This document shows, piece by piece, positions 8,259 to 17,234 of a DNA stretch of 64,000 nt (its first letter is position 1; every line of letters begins with the position of its first letter). The DNA is from Lysinibacillus mangiferihumi (lineage in GTDB: Bacteria; Bacillota; Bacilli; Bacillales_A; Planococcaceae). The stretch is from positions 1 through 64,000 of the forward strand of contig NZ_PYWM01000011.1 of assembly GCF_003049665.1 (NCBI RefSeq). Reading direction: 5' to 3'. The position numbers and the translations under genes were made by a program. The notes under the pieces were generated by a model that was given only the letters and a program-made list of their open reading frames with translations, searched no databases and was not told the DNA's origin.

Positions 8259-9407
8259 ATGTTTTCAAATGATACCTTCGATTTAAAGTCGCTTGATGAC
8301 GTGTTCAATCGAATGTTAGAAACAATCATGAGCTCTAAAGATGATATTTTCATTATAAGTGAACAAAGCCGAAGAAGCTTTGAAGATATGCAACAAGAGC
8401 TAGAAATTGTTCGAAAACAAATTTCAACTGTCATCGATGAAGGCGATGCTTTAGAAAAAAGCACGCAGCTTGCTAAGCAAAGACTTGTGTTAGTGAGTAA
8501 AGCTTTTGATAATTATACCGAAGAACAAGTTAGAGATGCATATGAAACGGCACATGATTTTCAATTGAAGCTCTCCGTCATTAAAACACAAGAAAAGCAA
8601 CTTCGCGACAAAAGAGATGATTTAGAGCGACGTTTAAGAGGCTTACTCGATACAATTGAACGTGCTGATCATATTGTCAATCAAGTAAATGTTATTTTAA
8701 ATTATTTAACGTCTGATTTAAAAAATGTTGGTTTAGCGCTTGAACAAGCGAAAATGAAGCAAGATTTTGGTATTCGAATCATCGCTGCACAAGAAGAAGA
8801 GCGAAAACGTTTATCAAGAGAAATTCATGATGGACCTGCTCAAATGATGGCCAATGTCTTAATGCGTACGGACTTAATAGAAAGAACGTATCGAGAGAAG
8901 GGCATTGAATACGCTTTGGCTGAAATTGCTGATTTGAAGAAAACTGTGCGTAATGCACTGTCAGAGGTGCGACGAATCATTTATGATTTACGACCTATGG
9001 CGCTGGATGATTTGGGCATTGTGCCGACATTAAAGAAATATTTGTCGACTGTGACTGAATATAATCCAGGAGTAGAAATTCATTTTCAGTCAAGAAGCAC
9101 AGAACAACGTATTCCTTCAAATTACGAAGTATCCATTTTTCGCTTAGTGCAAGAATGTGTAACAAACGCTATGAAGCATGGGAAATGCAAGGATATTTGG
9201 GTAAAAATTGAATGGTTGAACAATGCGGTAAATGTTGTCGTGAAAGATGATGGCGTGGGGTTCGATCAAAAAGTTGTGAAAGATCATTCCTTTGGTATTT
9301 TAGGAATGCGAGAACGAATTGAAATATTAAATGGTACAATCTCAATTGAAAGTGAGATAAATCGAGGCACTACGGTATTATTTAAAATTCCGTTAGAAGT
9401 AGAGTAA
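8259..9407 (+). CDS. degS: Sensor histidine kinase DegS
   Basis: Cytoplasmic sensor kinase of the DegS-DegU pair controlling exoenzymes, motility and competence. 382 aa with no membrane segment. The N-terminal half is a long coiled-coil sensor region (about 30-165). A HisKA_3 dimerisation domain follows, with phospho-acceptor His about 190 in SREIHDGPAQ. The HATPase_c domain shows EVSIFRLVQECVTNAMKHG, DDGVGFD and SFGILGMRERI. The leader has GGGGAG about 8 nt before ATG. degU follows after a 35-bp gap. Confidence 0.95.
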   Translation: MFSNDTFDLKSLDDVFNRMLETIMSSKDDIFIISEQSRRSFEDMQQELEIVRKQISTVIDEGDALEKSTQLAKQRLVLVSKAFDNYTEEQVRDAYETAHDFQLKLSVIKTQEKQLRDKRDDLERRLRGLLDTIERADHIVNQVNVILNYLTSDLKNVGLALEQAKMKQDFGIRIIAAQEEERKRLSREIHDGPAQMMANVLMRTDLIERTYREKGIEYALAEIADLKKTVRNALSEVRRIIYDLRPMALDDLGIVPTLKKYLSTVTEYNPGVEIHFQSRSTEQRIPSNYEVSIFRLVQECVTNAMKHGKCKDIWVKIEWLNNAVNVVVKDDGVGFDQKVVKDHSFGILGMRERIEILNGTISIESEINRGTTVLFKIPLEVE

Positions 9408-9442
9408 GAAATGTGTTGCAGAATTTTAGGGGGTAAAGACTA

Positions 9443-10117
9443 ATGACGAAGATTATTATTGTAGACGATCACCAGCTATTCCGAGAAGGAGTGAAACGCA
9501 TCTTAGACTTTGAAGATACGTTTGATGTAATTGCAGAAGGTGACGATGGCACAGATGTAGTAAATTTATATGCGGAAAATCAACCAGATGTTGTTTTAAT
9601 GGATATAAATATGCCGGGTAAAAATGGTGTAGAGGCAACAGCAGATTTAATTACAGAATTTCCAGATGCTAAAGTCATCATGTTATCCATTCATGATGAT
9701 GAAACATACGTAACTCATGCACTAAAATCAGGCGCTCTTGGCTATATGCTAAAAGAGATGGATGCAGATGAAATCGTGGAAGCGATTAAAGTAGTGGCAA
9801 ATGGCGGTTCTTACTTACATCCTAAAGTAACTAAAAATTTAGTAGCAGAATTCCGTCGCCTGTCTGAGCATGAAAACAAAGGCAACTTCCATCAAACAGA
9901 AATTCGCCGTCCATTCCATTTACTAACAAAACGCGAATGTGAAGTTTTACAACTATTAACAGATGGACAATCTAACCGTACAATTGGTGAGACACTGTTT
10001 ATTTCAGAAAAAACGGTAAAAAACCATGTTTCAAGCATTTTACAAAAAATGAACGTAAACGACCGTACACAAGCTGTTGTAACAGCCATTAAAAATGGTT
10101 GGGTTGAAGTACGATAA
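9443..10117 (+). CDS. degU: Response regulator DegU
   Basis: NarL/LuxR-type regulator phosphorylated by DegS; 224 aa. The receiver domain has the acidic pair D8-D9, phospho-acceptor D54 (VLMDINMPG) and K-containing [10 protein letters not shown]. The LuxR-type helix-turn-helix is about 160-220 ([36 protein letters not shown], split as usual). In B. subtilis it controls comK, degradative enzymes and flagellar genes, all of which have counterparts in this window. Terminator just downstream. Confidence 0.96.
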   Translation: MTKIIIVDDHQLFREGVKRILDFEDTFDVIAEGDDGTDVVNLYAENQPDVVLMDINMPGKNGVEATADLITEFPDAKVIMLSIHDDETYVTHALKSGALGYMLKEMDADEIVEAIKVVANGGSYLHPKVTKNLVAEFRRLSEHENKGNFHQTEIRRPFHLLTKRECEVLQLLTDGQSNRTIGETLFISEKTVKNHVSSILQKMNVNDRTQAVVTAIKNGWVEVR

Positions 10118-10144
10118 TTGCATAGTAGTAATGAAGGCTGTTTT

Positions 10145-10189
10145 TAAAAGCTACTTTAAAAGATAAAGTAGTTTTTAAGGCAGTTTTTT
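10145..10189 (+). terminator. Terminator of degS-degU
   Basis: AAAGCTACTTTA pairs with TAAAGTAGTTTT around a short loop, and an outer CTG/CAG pairing is followed by six T. Confidence 0.7.
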
Positions 10190-10309
10190 ATTGTGCAACA
10201 TTTTTATTGGAAAGACGTCTTTTAATGAAATAAGCACCTAAAAGTTGAAAATGCGCAACAAAATTCCTACTTAAGCTTTTATATGCTACAATATTGCGCG
10301 GGAGGTTTT

Positions 10310-10861
10310 ATGATGTTAAAGAAAAGTATTCTAGCAGTTTTGACCTTATTAGTGTTGGCTGCATGTAGTAATAAAGAAGATGATTTAACGACAGAAGAGC
10401 GAGAAAAAGTGATTGAGGATGGAACAGCAGGCTATGAAATGATGGGCGGAGAAGTCCAAAAAGCGACGAATGTACCAGCTAATGAGGAAAAAGCAATTTT
10501 AGCGGCGTTTGATGAATATATTGCTTCATTCAATGATAAAGACATTGAGCGTTATATGAACACGATATCTAAGGATCCAAAAGGCTTTAATTATGATGAA
10601 GATAAAAAATTGGCAGAGGAAGTATTTGATCAATTTGATGCGAAACGTGATGTAACAAATGTGACCATTGCAAAGTATAATGAGGATGAAGCGCAAGTAT
10701 TTGCCAATATGACAACGCACTCTCTTCAAGTGGAGACAAACGTCGAACATGAAAGTGCTGGGCGCCAAGTAACGGTATTTGTCAAAGAAGATGGAGAGTG
10801 GAAGGTAACGAGCGTCTTTTATATTGGAGATGATACTAAATCTAGCACGGGCAATCAATAA
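10310..10861 (+). CDS. Lipoprotein with a SnoaL/NTF2-like domain
   Basis: About 183-aa secreted lipoprotein of unknown function. The lipobox LVLAAC puts the lipidated Cys near residue 18, followed by SNKEDD. The rest (about 60-170) has one long helix and then beta strands with a pattern like DUF4440/NTF2-like folds (AILAAFDEYIASFNDKDIERYMNTI ... VFVKEDGEWKVTSVFYI, cut here). Start at ATG 10310 (or 10313) with GGAGG at 10301-10305; the in-frame ATG at 10283 lies upstream of that ribosome site. Single gene between degU and degV. Confidence 0.75.
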   Translation: MMLKKSILAVLTLLVLAACSNKEDDLTTEEREKVIEDGTAGYEMMGGEVQKATNVPANEEKAILAAFDEYIASFNDKDIERYMNTISKDPKGFNYDEDKKLAEEVFDQFDAKRDVTNVTIAKYNEDEAQVFANMTTHSLQVETNVEHESAGRQVTVFVKEDGEWKVTSVFYIGDDTKSSTGNQ

Positions 10862-10878
10862 GGGGAAATTATCCCCTT
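10860..10878 (+). terminator. Short terminator hairpin after the lipoprotein gene
   Basis: AAGGGGA / TCCCCTT with a 5-nt loop overlapping the stop codon; only a short T tract follows. Confidence 0.5.
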
Positions 10879-10893
10879 TACTATACATAGAAG

Positions 10894-11032
10894 ATGAATG
10901 TGAAATGAACGCTAGATTTGAGCCTTATGGCAAAGTAAAGTTGAAATCTAGTGTATGTTACGGACTGAACTTGTAGTGAAAAAGTCAAATCCTGACGTCA
11001 TTACGAGATTTCGTAATTCAATTCACATTCAT
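10894..11032. repeat. Palindromic 139-bp element before degV (structured RNA or MITE-like)
   Basis: Outer inverted repeat: ATGAATGTGAAATGAA at the left end and its near-complement (ATGAATGTGAATTGAA when reversed) at the right end, with an 11-bp perfect core. Inside are CTAGATTT / AAATCTAG (10912-10919 with 10944-10951), GCC-TTAT-GGC, and ATTACGA-GATT-TCGTAAT (11000-11017). It could be a multibranched leader RNA of degV or a small non-autonomous mobile element. Nothing known to me matches it. Confidence 0.6.
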
Positions 11033-11074
11033 TTCTTTTTGAGGTAAACTTGGAACATAGGAGAGTGGAAATGA

Positions 11075-11917
11075 ATGAGGACGGCAATCGTAACAGACAG
11101 TACTGCATACATTACGCCAGAAGAACGCGCGCGCTTAAACATTCGTATGATTCCGTTAAGTGTAAACATTTCAGGTGAGTTATTCGCAGAGGAAGTAGAC
11201 ATTACTGCATCTGAGTTTTATGATAAAGTACGGGGTGCAAAAGAATTCCCCAAAACAACTCAACCACCTATTGGTGAGTTTGCCTCACTCTTTGAAGAGT
11301 TGGCAAATGATTATGACGAAGTAATTTCCATTCATTTATCGAGTGGTATAAGTGGTACATATCAAGGTGCGGTCCAAGCAGGAGAAATGGTGGAAGGTAT
11401 TGATGTGTACCCATTTGACAGCGAGATTTCTTGCGCTGTTCAAGGGTTTTATGTGCTACGAGCGGCTGAAATGGCTGCGGAAGGTTGTTCAGCACAAGAA
11501 ATACTAGCAGCATTAGCGGACATGCAGCAGTATATTCGTGCTTACTTCATTGTAGATGACTTAGCGCACTTACAACGGGGAGGGCGTTTGTCTTCAGCAG
11601 CTGCATTAATCGGTGGCTTATTACAAGTAAAGCCTGTCTTACATTTTGTGGACAAGGTCATTGTGCCATTTGAAAAAATTCGTACACGTAAGAAAGCACT
11701 AAAGCGTGCAGAAGAGTTATTGGCTGAAGATGCAAACAAGTATGACAAGATGGATGCTGTAGTTATTCACGGTAATTGCCAAAAAGAAGCCGAGGAATGG
11801 TTAGCACAACTTGCTACGACTTACCCGAACGTAAACTTTAAATTAAGCTATTTCGGACCTGTTATTGGCACACACTTAGGTGAAGGTGCAATGGGTCTTG
11901 GCTGGACAAAAAAATAA
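11075..11917 (+). CDS. DegV family fatty-acid-binding protein
   Basis: 280-aa cytosolic DegV/FakB-type protein; the family binds fatty acids and some members present them to FakA kinase. Signatures: N-terminal TDSTAY, IHLSSGISGTYQGA (ligand and phosphate loop), DDLAHLQRGGRLS and the C-terminal GPVIGTHLGEGAMGLGW. Ribosome site AGGAGAG upstream. The position next to degSU and comF matches yviA (degV) of B. subtilis. Regulation may involve the palindromic element directly upstream. Confidence 0.92.
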   Translation: MRTAIVTDSTAYITPEERARLNIRMIPLSVNISGELFAEEVDITASEFYDKVRGAKEFPKTTQPPIGEFASLFEELANDYDEVISIHLSSGISGTYQGAVQAGEMVEGIDVYPFDSEISCAVQGFYVLRAAEMAAEGCSAQEILAALADMQQYIRAYFIVDDLAHLQRGGRLSSAAALIGGLLQVKPVLHFVDKVIVPFEKIRTRKKALKRAEELLAEDANKYDKMDAVVIHGNCQKEAEEWLAQLATTYPNVNFKLSYFGPVIGTHLGEGAMGLGWTKK

Positions 11918-11923
11918 TAGGTA

Positions 11924-11957
11924 AAAGTCTCTACAACTTGTTGTAGGGACTTTTTTT
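11924..11957 (+). terminator. Terminator of degV
   Basis: AAAGTCTCTACAAC / GTTGTAGGGACTTT with a 2-nt loop, followed by a T run. A 21-bp array starts 25 bp later. Confidence 0.85.
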
Positions 11958-11981
11958 ATGTGCTCGATCGCGTGTAGGGAG

Positions 11982-12135
11982 AATCGCCACTAAAATCGGT
12001 AGAATCGCCACTAAAATCATGCGAATCGCCACTAAACTAGGGTAAATCGCCACTAAATTATGAAGAATCGCCACAAAAATCATGCAAATCGCCACTAAAC
12101 TAGGGAGAATCGCCACTAACCAGGCAAAAATCACA
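11982..12135. repeat. Exact 21-bp tandem array, core AATCGCCACTAAA (7 units plus remnant)
   Basis: AATCGCC begins at 11982, 12003, 12024, 12045, 12066, 12087 and 12108, exactly every 21 bases, with a decayed eighth copy (AATCAC) at 12129. The core is shared with the array at 1282 (there mostly CACAAA, here CACTAAA), although the two lie about 10.7 kb apart. It sits between the degV terminator and the comFA ribosome site. Function unknown. Confidence 0.9.
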
Positions 12136-12183
12136 GCACCCACTAATTAAAATCAACATTACAAAAAGAAAGGAGCAAGATAC

Positions 12184-13551
12184 ATGAACTATAAAGGATG
12201 GCTGTTGCCTCCCGCATTACGAGACTTTCATGAGGGACGAATTTGGTTAAAGGAGCATACACCATTTGCTAAATATGATATTGAGCAGGCTATTAATAGA
12301 AAATACTTTTATATAATAGACGGTATTCAAAAAATACCTCGCGTAAGATGTAATCGTTGCTATAATGACAATCTACACGACTTTACTGAGTATGATTGCT
12401 CGAAATGTCTACAAAAGTGTGTCTATTGCAGGCATTGCCTGAAGATGGGCAGAGTGAGCACTTGCACACCATTGCTCATATGGAAAGGACCGAAAGCATG
12501 TCGAATCAAGCAGCATCCACTTCAATGGACAGGGCAATTGACAGCACAACAACAACGAGCAGCCAACGAGCTACTAGAGAGTGTAATAGCAGGAAAATCT
12601 CATTTATTGAATGCAGTATGTGGAGCTGGTAAGACAGAGTTGCTCTTTCAGTCTGTCCATTATGCGTTAGAAAAAGGGTTACGAGTGTGCATTGCCGCAC
12701 CGCGTGCAGATGTAGTATTGGAGTTATTCCCCCGCTTTCAAAAAGCTTTTCCACAAACACTTATCCATGCGTACTATAGTGGAGCGCCGAAGCAGCATGG
12801 TTATGCACAACTAATCCTAGCAACGACTCATCAACTATATCGTTTCGAACAGGCATTTGATGTCATGATGGTTGATGAAGCGGATGCATTTCCTTATTCA
12901 TTTGATGCAACATTAGAAAGAGCGGTGCAAAAAGCCAAAACAAGTGACGCACCAATATACTTTATTACAGCTACACCTTCTCAAACATTGATCAATCAAT
13001 ATAAAGACAGTTATTCATTTATCCCAAATAGATACCATCACAAGCCATTGCCAGTGCCATATTTTTGTTCTCTATGGGGCTATGAAAAAAGTATAAAGCG
13101 AGGGAAACTTCCTCGAAAGCTCAAAGCATGGACAGAAGAACGACTTGCAAAAAATGAGCCATTTCTTATATTTTTCCCGACCGTAGAACTGCTAAATCTG
13201 GCAATACCACTGTTTCAGAGGATACATGCAAATATATTAGCAGTACATGCTACAGATCCAGAGAGGAAACACAAAGTACTACAGTTACGCGATGAAAAAA
13301 TTCCAGGATTACTAACGACAACCATTTTAGAACGAGGTATTACGATAAAAAATGTACAAGTTGCTGTTGTTGGGGCGGAGTCTACAATCTTTACAGCAAG
13401 CGCACTTATTCAAATTGCGGGACGCGTAGGAAGGCATGCCTCTTATACGAATGGGGAAGTTGTTTTATTTCATCATGGAGTGACTTTAGCAATGGATGAA
13501 GCACGACAGAACATTTTAGCTAACAATAAAGAGGGTTCAAACGATGAATAA
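12184..13551 (+). CDS. comFA: Competence DNA-uptake ATPase ComFA
   Basis: Helicase-like ATPase that helps pull single-stranded DNA through the membrane during transformation. 455 aa. The N-terminal zinc domain has Cys pairs (CNRCYNDN, CSKCLQKCVYCRHC, about 59-87). Then come Walker A CGAGKTE, DEAD-like VDEAD, motif III ITATP and a helicase C domain with TTTILERGITIKNVQVAV and QIAGRVGRHA. Start at ATG with AAAGGAG. It overlaps comFC by 8 bp. No comFB lies between them, unlike B. subtilis. Confidence 0.94.
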   Translation: MNYKGWLLPPALRDFHEGRIWLKEHTPFAKYDIEQAINRKYFYIIDGIQKIPRVRCNRCYNDNLHDFTEYDCSKCLQKCVYCRHCLKMGRVSTCTPLLIWKGPKACRIKQHPLQWTGQLTAQQQRAANELLESVIAGKSHLLNAVCGAGKTELLFQSVHYALEKGLRVCIAAPRADVVLELFPRFQKAFPQTLIHAYYSGAPKQHGYAQLILATTHQLYRFEQAFDVMMVDEADAFPYSFDATLERAVQKAKTSDAPIYFITATPSQTLINQYKDSYSFIPNRYHHKPLPVPYFCSLWGYEKSIKRGKLPRKLKAWTEERLAKNEPFLIFFPTVELLNLAIPLFQRIHANILAVHATDPERKHKVLQLRDEKIPGLLTTTILERGITIKNVQVAVVGAESTIFTASALIQIAGRVGRHASYTNGEVVLFHHGVTLAMDEARQNILANNKEGSNDE

Positions 13552-14134
13552 AACAGATAAGTTTTGTTTGTTATGCGCACAGCCATTGCATTTTGCGCCT
13601 TCTTGGCAAACGCTTTTATTAAGATGCTTTCCACCATGTATTTGTGAAAAGTGTAAAGGGCAATTTGTACGTTCCACTTCAGCAACGGCACTTTATCAAT
13701 ATAATGATGCGATGAAAGCATATTTGCATCAATATAAATTTCTACAAGATGTTGCACTTGCTAAAGTATTTCGCCAGGAGTTACATGCACAATTCAAACA
13801 GGAAAAGGCAATAATTATACCGATTCCTATGCATCCTATGAAACAAAAAGAGCGTACCTTTTCCCATACCGAGGAGCTTCTAAAAGCAGCTAATATCTCC
13901 TTTACTCAACTTCTAGAAAAAGTAACAGTAGAAACACAAAGTTCAAAAAATAGAGAGCAGCGTATCCAATCAGCGCCGCTTTTTCGTCTAATGCCAGAAG
14001 CCCAAGTTCAGCATAAAGATTACCTTCTTTTTGACGATATTAAAACTACAGGGACAACACTACGGCATGCCAAACAAGTTTTACTAGAAGCAGGGGCCCG
14101 AAATGTTCGAACCTTCACTTTAATTAATGGATGA
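13544..14134 (+). CDS. comFC: Competence phosphoribosyltransferase-like protein ComFC
   Basis: 196-aa protein of the ComFC/GntX family needed for DNA uptake, probably with ComFA. The N-terminal zinc ribbon has CLLC and CICEKC. The C-terminal type I phosphoribosyltransferase fold has the PRPP loop LLFDDIKTTGTTL. The start overlaps the end of comFA, suggesting coupled translation. Confidence 0.92.
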   Translation: MNKTDKFCLLCAQPLHFAPSWQTLLLRCFPPCICEKCKGQFVRSTSATALYQYNDAMKAYLHQYKFLQDVALAKVFRQELHAQFKQEKAIIIPIPMHPMKQKERTFSHTEELLKAANISFTQLLEKVTVETQSSKNREQRIQSAPLFRLMPEAQVQHKDYLLFDDIKTTGTTLRHAKQVLLEAGARNVRTFTLING

Positions 14135-14219
14135 AAATGCTAAAACATCATGTATAATAGATTACGAATTTAGGATTCGTACAATTAGATAGTGATTATG
14201 GCAAGAGGAGGAAGAAAAG

Positions 14220-14633
14220 ATGGCTGAGGTTCGAAATTGTCCAAAATGTAATGAGTTTTTTAATTATACAGGGGTCAGAGAAGTATGTCATAAATGTGCA
14301 CAATCGGAAGAGGAATTATATCAAATTGTTTATCGATTTTTACGCAAGCGTGAAAACCGTGCTGCGACAGTAGAACGAATTGTAGAGGCAACTGGAGCTG
14401 AAGAAGAGTTATTATATAAATGGGTGCGCAAAGGTCGTTTACAGCCGGCAATGTTTCCAAACTTAGGTTATCCATGTGATAACTGCGGCCATTTAACGAC
14501 AACGGGGAAATTATGTACAAAATGCCAAGATGAATTAAAGGCAGAGCTTCGCACATTTGAGGCAGCGAAGGAGTTTCGTGAAAGCGTGGAACAACATGAT
14601 AAAGTAACTTATCATGCTGAACGCAAAAAATAA
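14220..14633 (+). CDS. yvyF: Flagellar operon protein YvyF (zinc-ribbon, TIGR03826-like)
   Basis: 137-aa protein found beside flgM in Bacilli; role unclear, perhaps regulatory. A CPKC...CHKC zinc site opens the protein, a winged-helix-like middle follows (EEELYQIVYRFLRKRENRAA, then VERIVEATGAEEELLYKWVRKGRL), and a second CDNC...CTKC zinc site lies near residue 90-105. The spacing of a DNA-binding middle between two zinc ribbons hints at nucleic-acid binding. Ribosome site AGAGGAGG. Confidence 0.88.
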   Translation: MAEVRNCPKCNEFFNYTGVREVCHKCAQSEEELYQIVYRFLRKRENRAATVERIVEATGAEEELLYKWVRKGRLQPAMFPNLGYPCDNCGHLTTTGKLCTKCQDELKAELRTFEAAKEFRESVEQHDKVTYHAERKK

Positions 14634-14709
14634 TGTTGACATCACGTAAATGTTCGTGAAATGGGCAACGAAGGTAAATTATACACCTTACAAGATGGTT
14701 GATAAGCGA

Positions 14710-14747
14710 AAGTGTGTTAATTTTAAACAAAATTAGCACACTTTTTT
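14710..14747 (+). terminator. Terminator of yvyF
   Basis: AGTGTG(T)TAATTTT / AAAATTAGCACACT with loop AAAC, then TTTTTT. It separates yvyF from the flgM promoter. Confidence 0.8.
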
Positions 14748-14759
14748 ATATTAGAAAAC

Positions 14760-14786
14760 TTAACATTGTTGGAGACAATCCGAAAT
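14760..14786 (+). promoter_or_regulatory. Sigma-D-like promoter for flgM
   Basis: TTAA - 15 bp - TCCGAAAT, against the sigma-D consensus TAAA - 14-16 bp - GCCGATAT, 37 bp before flgM. The -10 has two or three deviations. Confidence 0.45.
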
Positions 14787-14822
14787 AATAGTAAGATAAG
14801 CTTTTAAGATAGGGGGATGAAC

Positions 14823-15083
14823 ATGAAAATCACATCTTATGGTGTTAATGCAGTAAATGCCTATAAAAATCAAGTACGCAATGTGAAATCTGACACAAAT
14901 AAAGCGTCATTTGCTGACAAAATTGAAATTTCAAAAGCCGCTCAGAACATGCAAGGTGTTACTACTTACAGTGCAGAACGTGCAGAGCGTGTACAACAGC
15001 TAAAGGCTGATATTGATTCTGGAGAATATAAGGTCAATGCTCGTAAAGTTGCTGAAGATATGCTGAAATACTATCGTTTCTAA
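14823..15083 (+). CDS. flgM: Anti-sigma-D factor FlgM
   Basis: 86-aa inhibitor of the flagellar sigma factor sigma-D (FliA type), released when the hook is complete. The N-terminus MKITSYGVNAVNAYKNQ resembles B. subtilis FlgM. The C-terminal helix region (AERAERVQQLKADIDSGEYK, ending VNARKVAEDMLKYYRF) is the sigma-binding part. ATG 14823 is preferred over ATG 14817, which abuts the AGGGGG ribosome site. First of a co-directional flagellar block. Confidence 0.93.
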   Translation: MKITSYGVNAVNAYKNQVRNVKSDTNKASFADKIEISKAAQNMQGVTTYSAERAERVQQLKADIDSGEYKVNARKVAEDMLKYYRF

Positions 15084-15110
15084 GAAATAACAGAAAGGGT
15101 GTTTAGCAAA

Positions 15111-15611
15111 ATGTCTGTAGAGACGATTTGTTCTACATTAACAAAGCTAGAAAGAATGCATAAAAGCTTGCTCGAACTAGCCTATAAAAAAACAGAAATC
15201 ATAAAAACTGGCGATATGAAAGCACTTGACCAAATGCTCAAGGATGAGCAGGCGCATGTAGCGGCTATCGATAAGCTCGAGCAACAGCGTCAGATACAGG
15301 TAACACAATACCTGGGAGCAAAAGGAGTTGCATCCACTGACAAAATGACTGTCGCTGATGTCATCGAAGCTGCTGAACAAGATGCTGAAAAAGACACACT
15401 ATCAGCTGTTCGCAATCGACTCATGTCAATTATTAAGGATTTACGCAAACAAAATGAACTCAATCAAAAATTAGTATTTCAATCATTGCAATTCGTCAAT
15501 CTTACATTAGATGCGCTACGTCCGCGTCCAGAGCAAATGAATTATTCGGGGCGTGAAGTGCGCGGTACGAATACAAGGGCAAAAAAATCGTACTTCGATT
15601 CTCAAGCATAA
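15111..15611 (+). CDS. flgN: Flagellar export chaperone FlgN
   Basis: About 166-aa, mostly alpha-helical chaperone for the hook-filament junction proteins FlgK and FlgL, whose genes follow. It has the FlgN family layout: long heptad helices (ICSTLTKLERMHKSLLELAY ... LMSIIKDLRKQNELNQKLV) and a polar C-terminal tail. ATG 15111 is favoured, with AAAGGG at 15094-15099; an in-frame GTG at 15099 overlaps that site. Confidence 0.9.
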   Translation: MSVETICSTLTKLERMHKSLLELAYKKTEIIKTGDMKALDQMLKDEQAHVAAIDKLEQQRQIQVTQYLGAKGVASTDKMTVADVIEAAEQDAEKDTLSAVRNRLMSIIKDLRKQNELNQKLVFQSLQFVNLTLDALRPRPEQMNYSGREVRGTNTRAKKSYFDSQA

Positions 15612-15645
15612 TTTTATTAAAACGTGATTAAGGGGAGGAACAAGA

Positions 15646-17193
15646 ATGCGCTCAACATTTATGGGCTTAGAAACAAGTAGAAGCGGTTTATTTACACAGC
15701 AATCGGCTCTATATACAACAGGTCATAATATTTCGAATGCCAATACACTTGGCTACTCACGTCAACGAGTAAACATGCAAGCTACACCAGGATTTCCAAC
15801 AGCGGGTTTAAATACACCAAATTATCCTGGGCATATGGGAACAGGGGTAGAAGCTGGTTCCATTCAACGCATTCGCCATGAGTTTATCGATCGACAATTC
15901 CGTCAAGAAACGAACAAGCTAGGGTATTGGGAATCACGCTCAAGTGCAATTTCTCAAATGGAAGATATTATGGATGAACCATCTAAATTTGGTTTAAACG
16001 CAGCATTGGAACAGTTTTGGAAAGGTTTGCAAGATGTAAGTGCTACGCCAGAAAATGCCTCATCACGTACAGTGGCGATTGAGCGTGCTAATCATTTAGC
16101 ACAATCATTTAATTATATGGATACGCAACTAAAGACGATTCAAGGCAACTTAGGTAACGAAATTAGTGTTTCGACAGACCGCATTAATTCATTACTAAAG
16201 CAAATTGCTTCTATTAATAAGCAAGTGCAAGAGGTTGAGCCGAATGGTCATGTACCAAATGATTTATATGATGCACGCGATGTGTTAATCGATGAATTAA
16301 ATAGTTACATCCCAGTTTCAGTTGAACGCGTTCCTTCAGGAGGACTTGCATCTAGTGTAGCAGAGGGTAGCGTAACAATTACATTCAAGCCATATGGCAC
16401 AAATACAGAAATAAAACTAGTTAATGGTAAAGATGCTGCGAATATTGAAGTCAACAGTGGCACTACACAAATTGATGGCACAAATTTAGCGAATCTTTTT
16501 ACAAGCATTAAAGTAAACGGCACAGGAAAAGCAGATTCAGGCACGATTACATATGACCAGCTTGAGCCGGGGAAAGGCAAATTATTATCTGTAATTGATT
16601 CATACGGTTATGAAAGTGCAACAGGTCCTAAAGGCTATTACCCTGAAACAATGGTAAGAATCGACAAACTTGCTTCCGAATTTGCCAATGTCTTTAATGC
16701 AATGCATAAGCAAGGATTCGATTTCACTGGTGCTCAAAGTACAATCGATTTCTTTGAACCTATAGATAATACAAAACCATTGTCAGCAGGCAATATTAAA
16801 GTAAATGATGCGCTTTTGAAAGATTCTTCAAAGTTGGCTGCATCTAAAGGGGCAAACGAAGAAGGAAACGGTAAATGGGCACTTGAACTGTCGAATATCC
16901 AGTCAAAGGTTCAAGCGAATTTAGACGGCGCAACATTTAAGTCATTCTATCAAGGAATTATTGGGAAGCTTGGTGTCGATGGAGAAGAAGCAGGGCGTTT
17001 AAACAAAACTTCTCAAACACTTCTTGTCACAATCGGCAATAATCGTGCTTCAATCACTTCAGTATCGCTTGATGAAGAAATGACGAATATGATTACATTC
17101 CAACAGGCATATAACGCCAATGCACGTATGATTACCGTTATCGATGAAACATTAGACAAAATTATTAACGGCATGGGCCGTGTAGGAATCTAA
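15646..17193 (+). CDS. flgK: Flagellar hook-associated protein 1 FlgK
   Basis: 515-aa hook-filament junction protein. The N-terminal D0/D1 region begins MRSTFMGLETSRSGLFTQQ and carries the rod/hook family motif HNISNANTLGYSRQRV. The C-terminus has the typical QQAYNANARMITVIDETLDKIINGMG. Exported through the flagellar type III apparatus without a signal peptide. Ribosome site GGGGAGGA. Confidence 0.96.
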   Translation: MRSTFMGLETSRSGLFTQQSALYTTGHNISNANTLGYSRQRVNMQATPGFPTAGLNTPNYPGHMGTGVEAGSIQRIRHEFIDRQFRQETNKLGYWESRSSAISQMEDIMDEPSKFGLNAALEQFWKGLQDVSATPENASSRTVAIERANHLAQSFNYMDTQLKTIQGNLGNEISVSTDRINSLLKQIASINKQVQEVEPNGHVPNDLYDARDVLIDELNSYIPVSVERVPSGGLASSVAEGSVTITFKPYGTNTEIKLVNGKDAANIEVNSGTTQIDGTNLANLFTSIKVNGTGKADSGTITYDQLEPGKGKLLSVIDSYGYESATGPKGYYPETMVRIDKLASEFANVFNAMHKQGFDFTGAQSTIDFFEPIDNTKPLSAGNIKVNDALLKDSSKLAASKGANEEGNGKWALELSNIQSKVQANLDGATFKSFYQGIIGKLGVDGEEAGRLNKTSQTLLVTIGNNRASITSVSLDEEMTNMITFQQAYNANARMITVIDETLDKIINGMGRVGI

Positions 17194-17234
17194 ACTAAAT
17201 TGAGTTTTACAAAAAGGAAGGAGCTTTTACAAAC

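Noticed and set aside
13473-13757. Minus-strand frames over comFA, comFC, yvyF and fliD
   Set aside because: All lie opposite strongly supported genes and have no domain signs.
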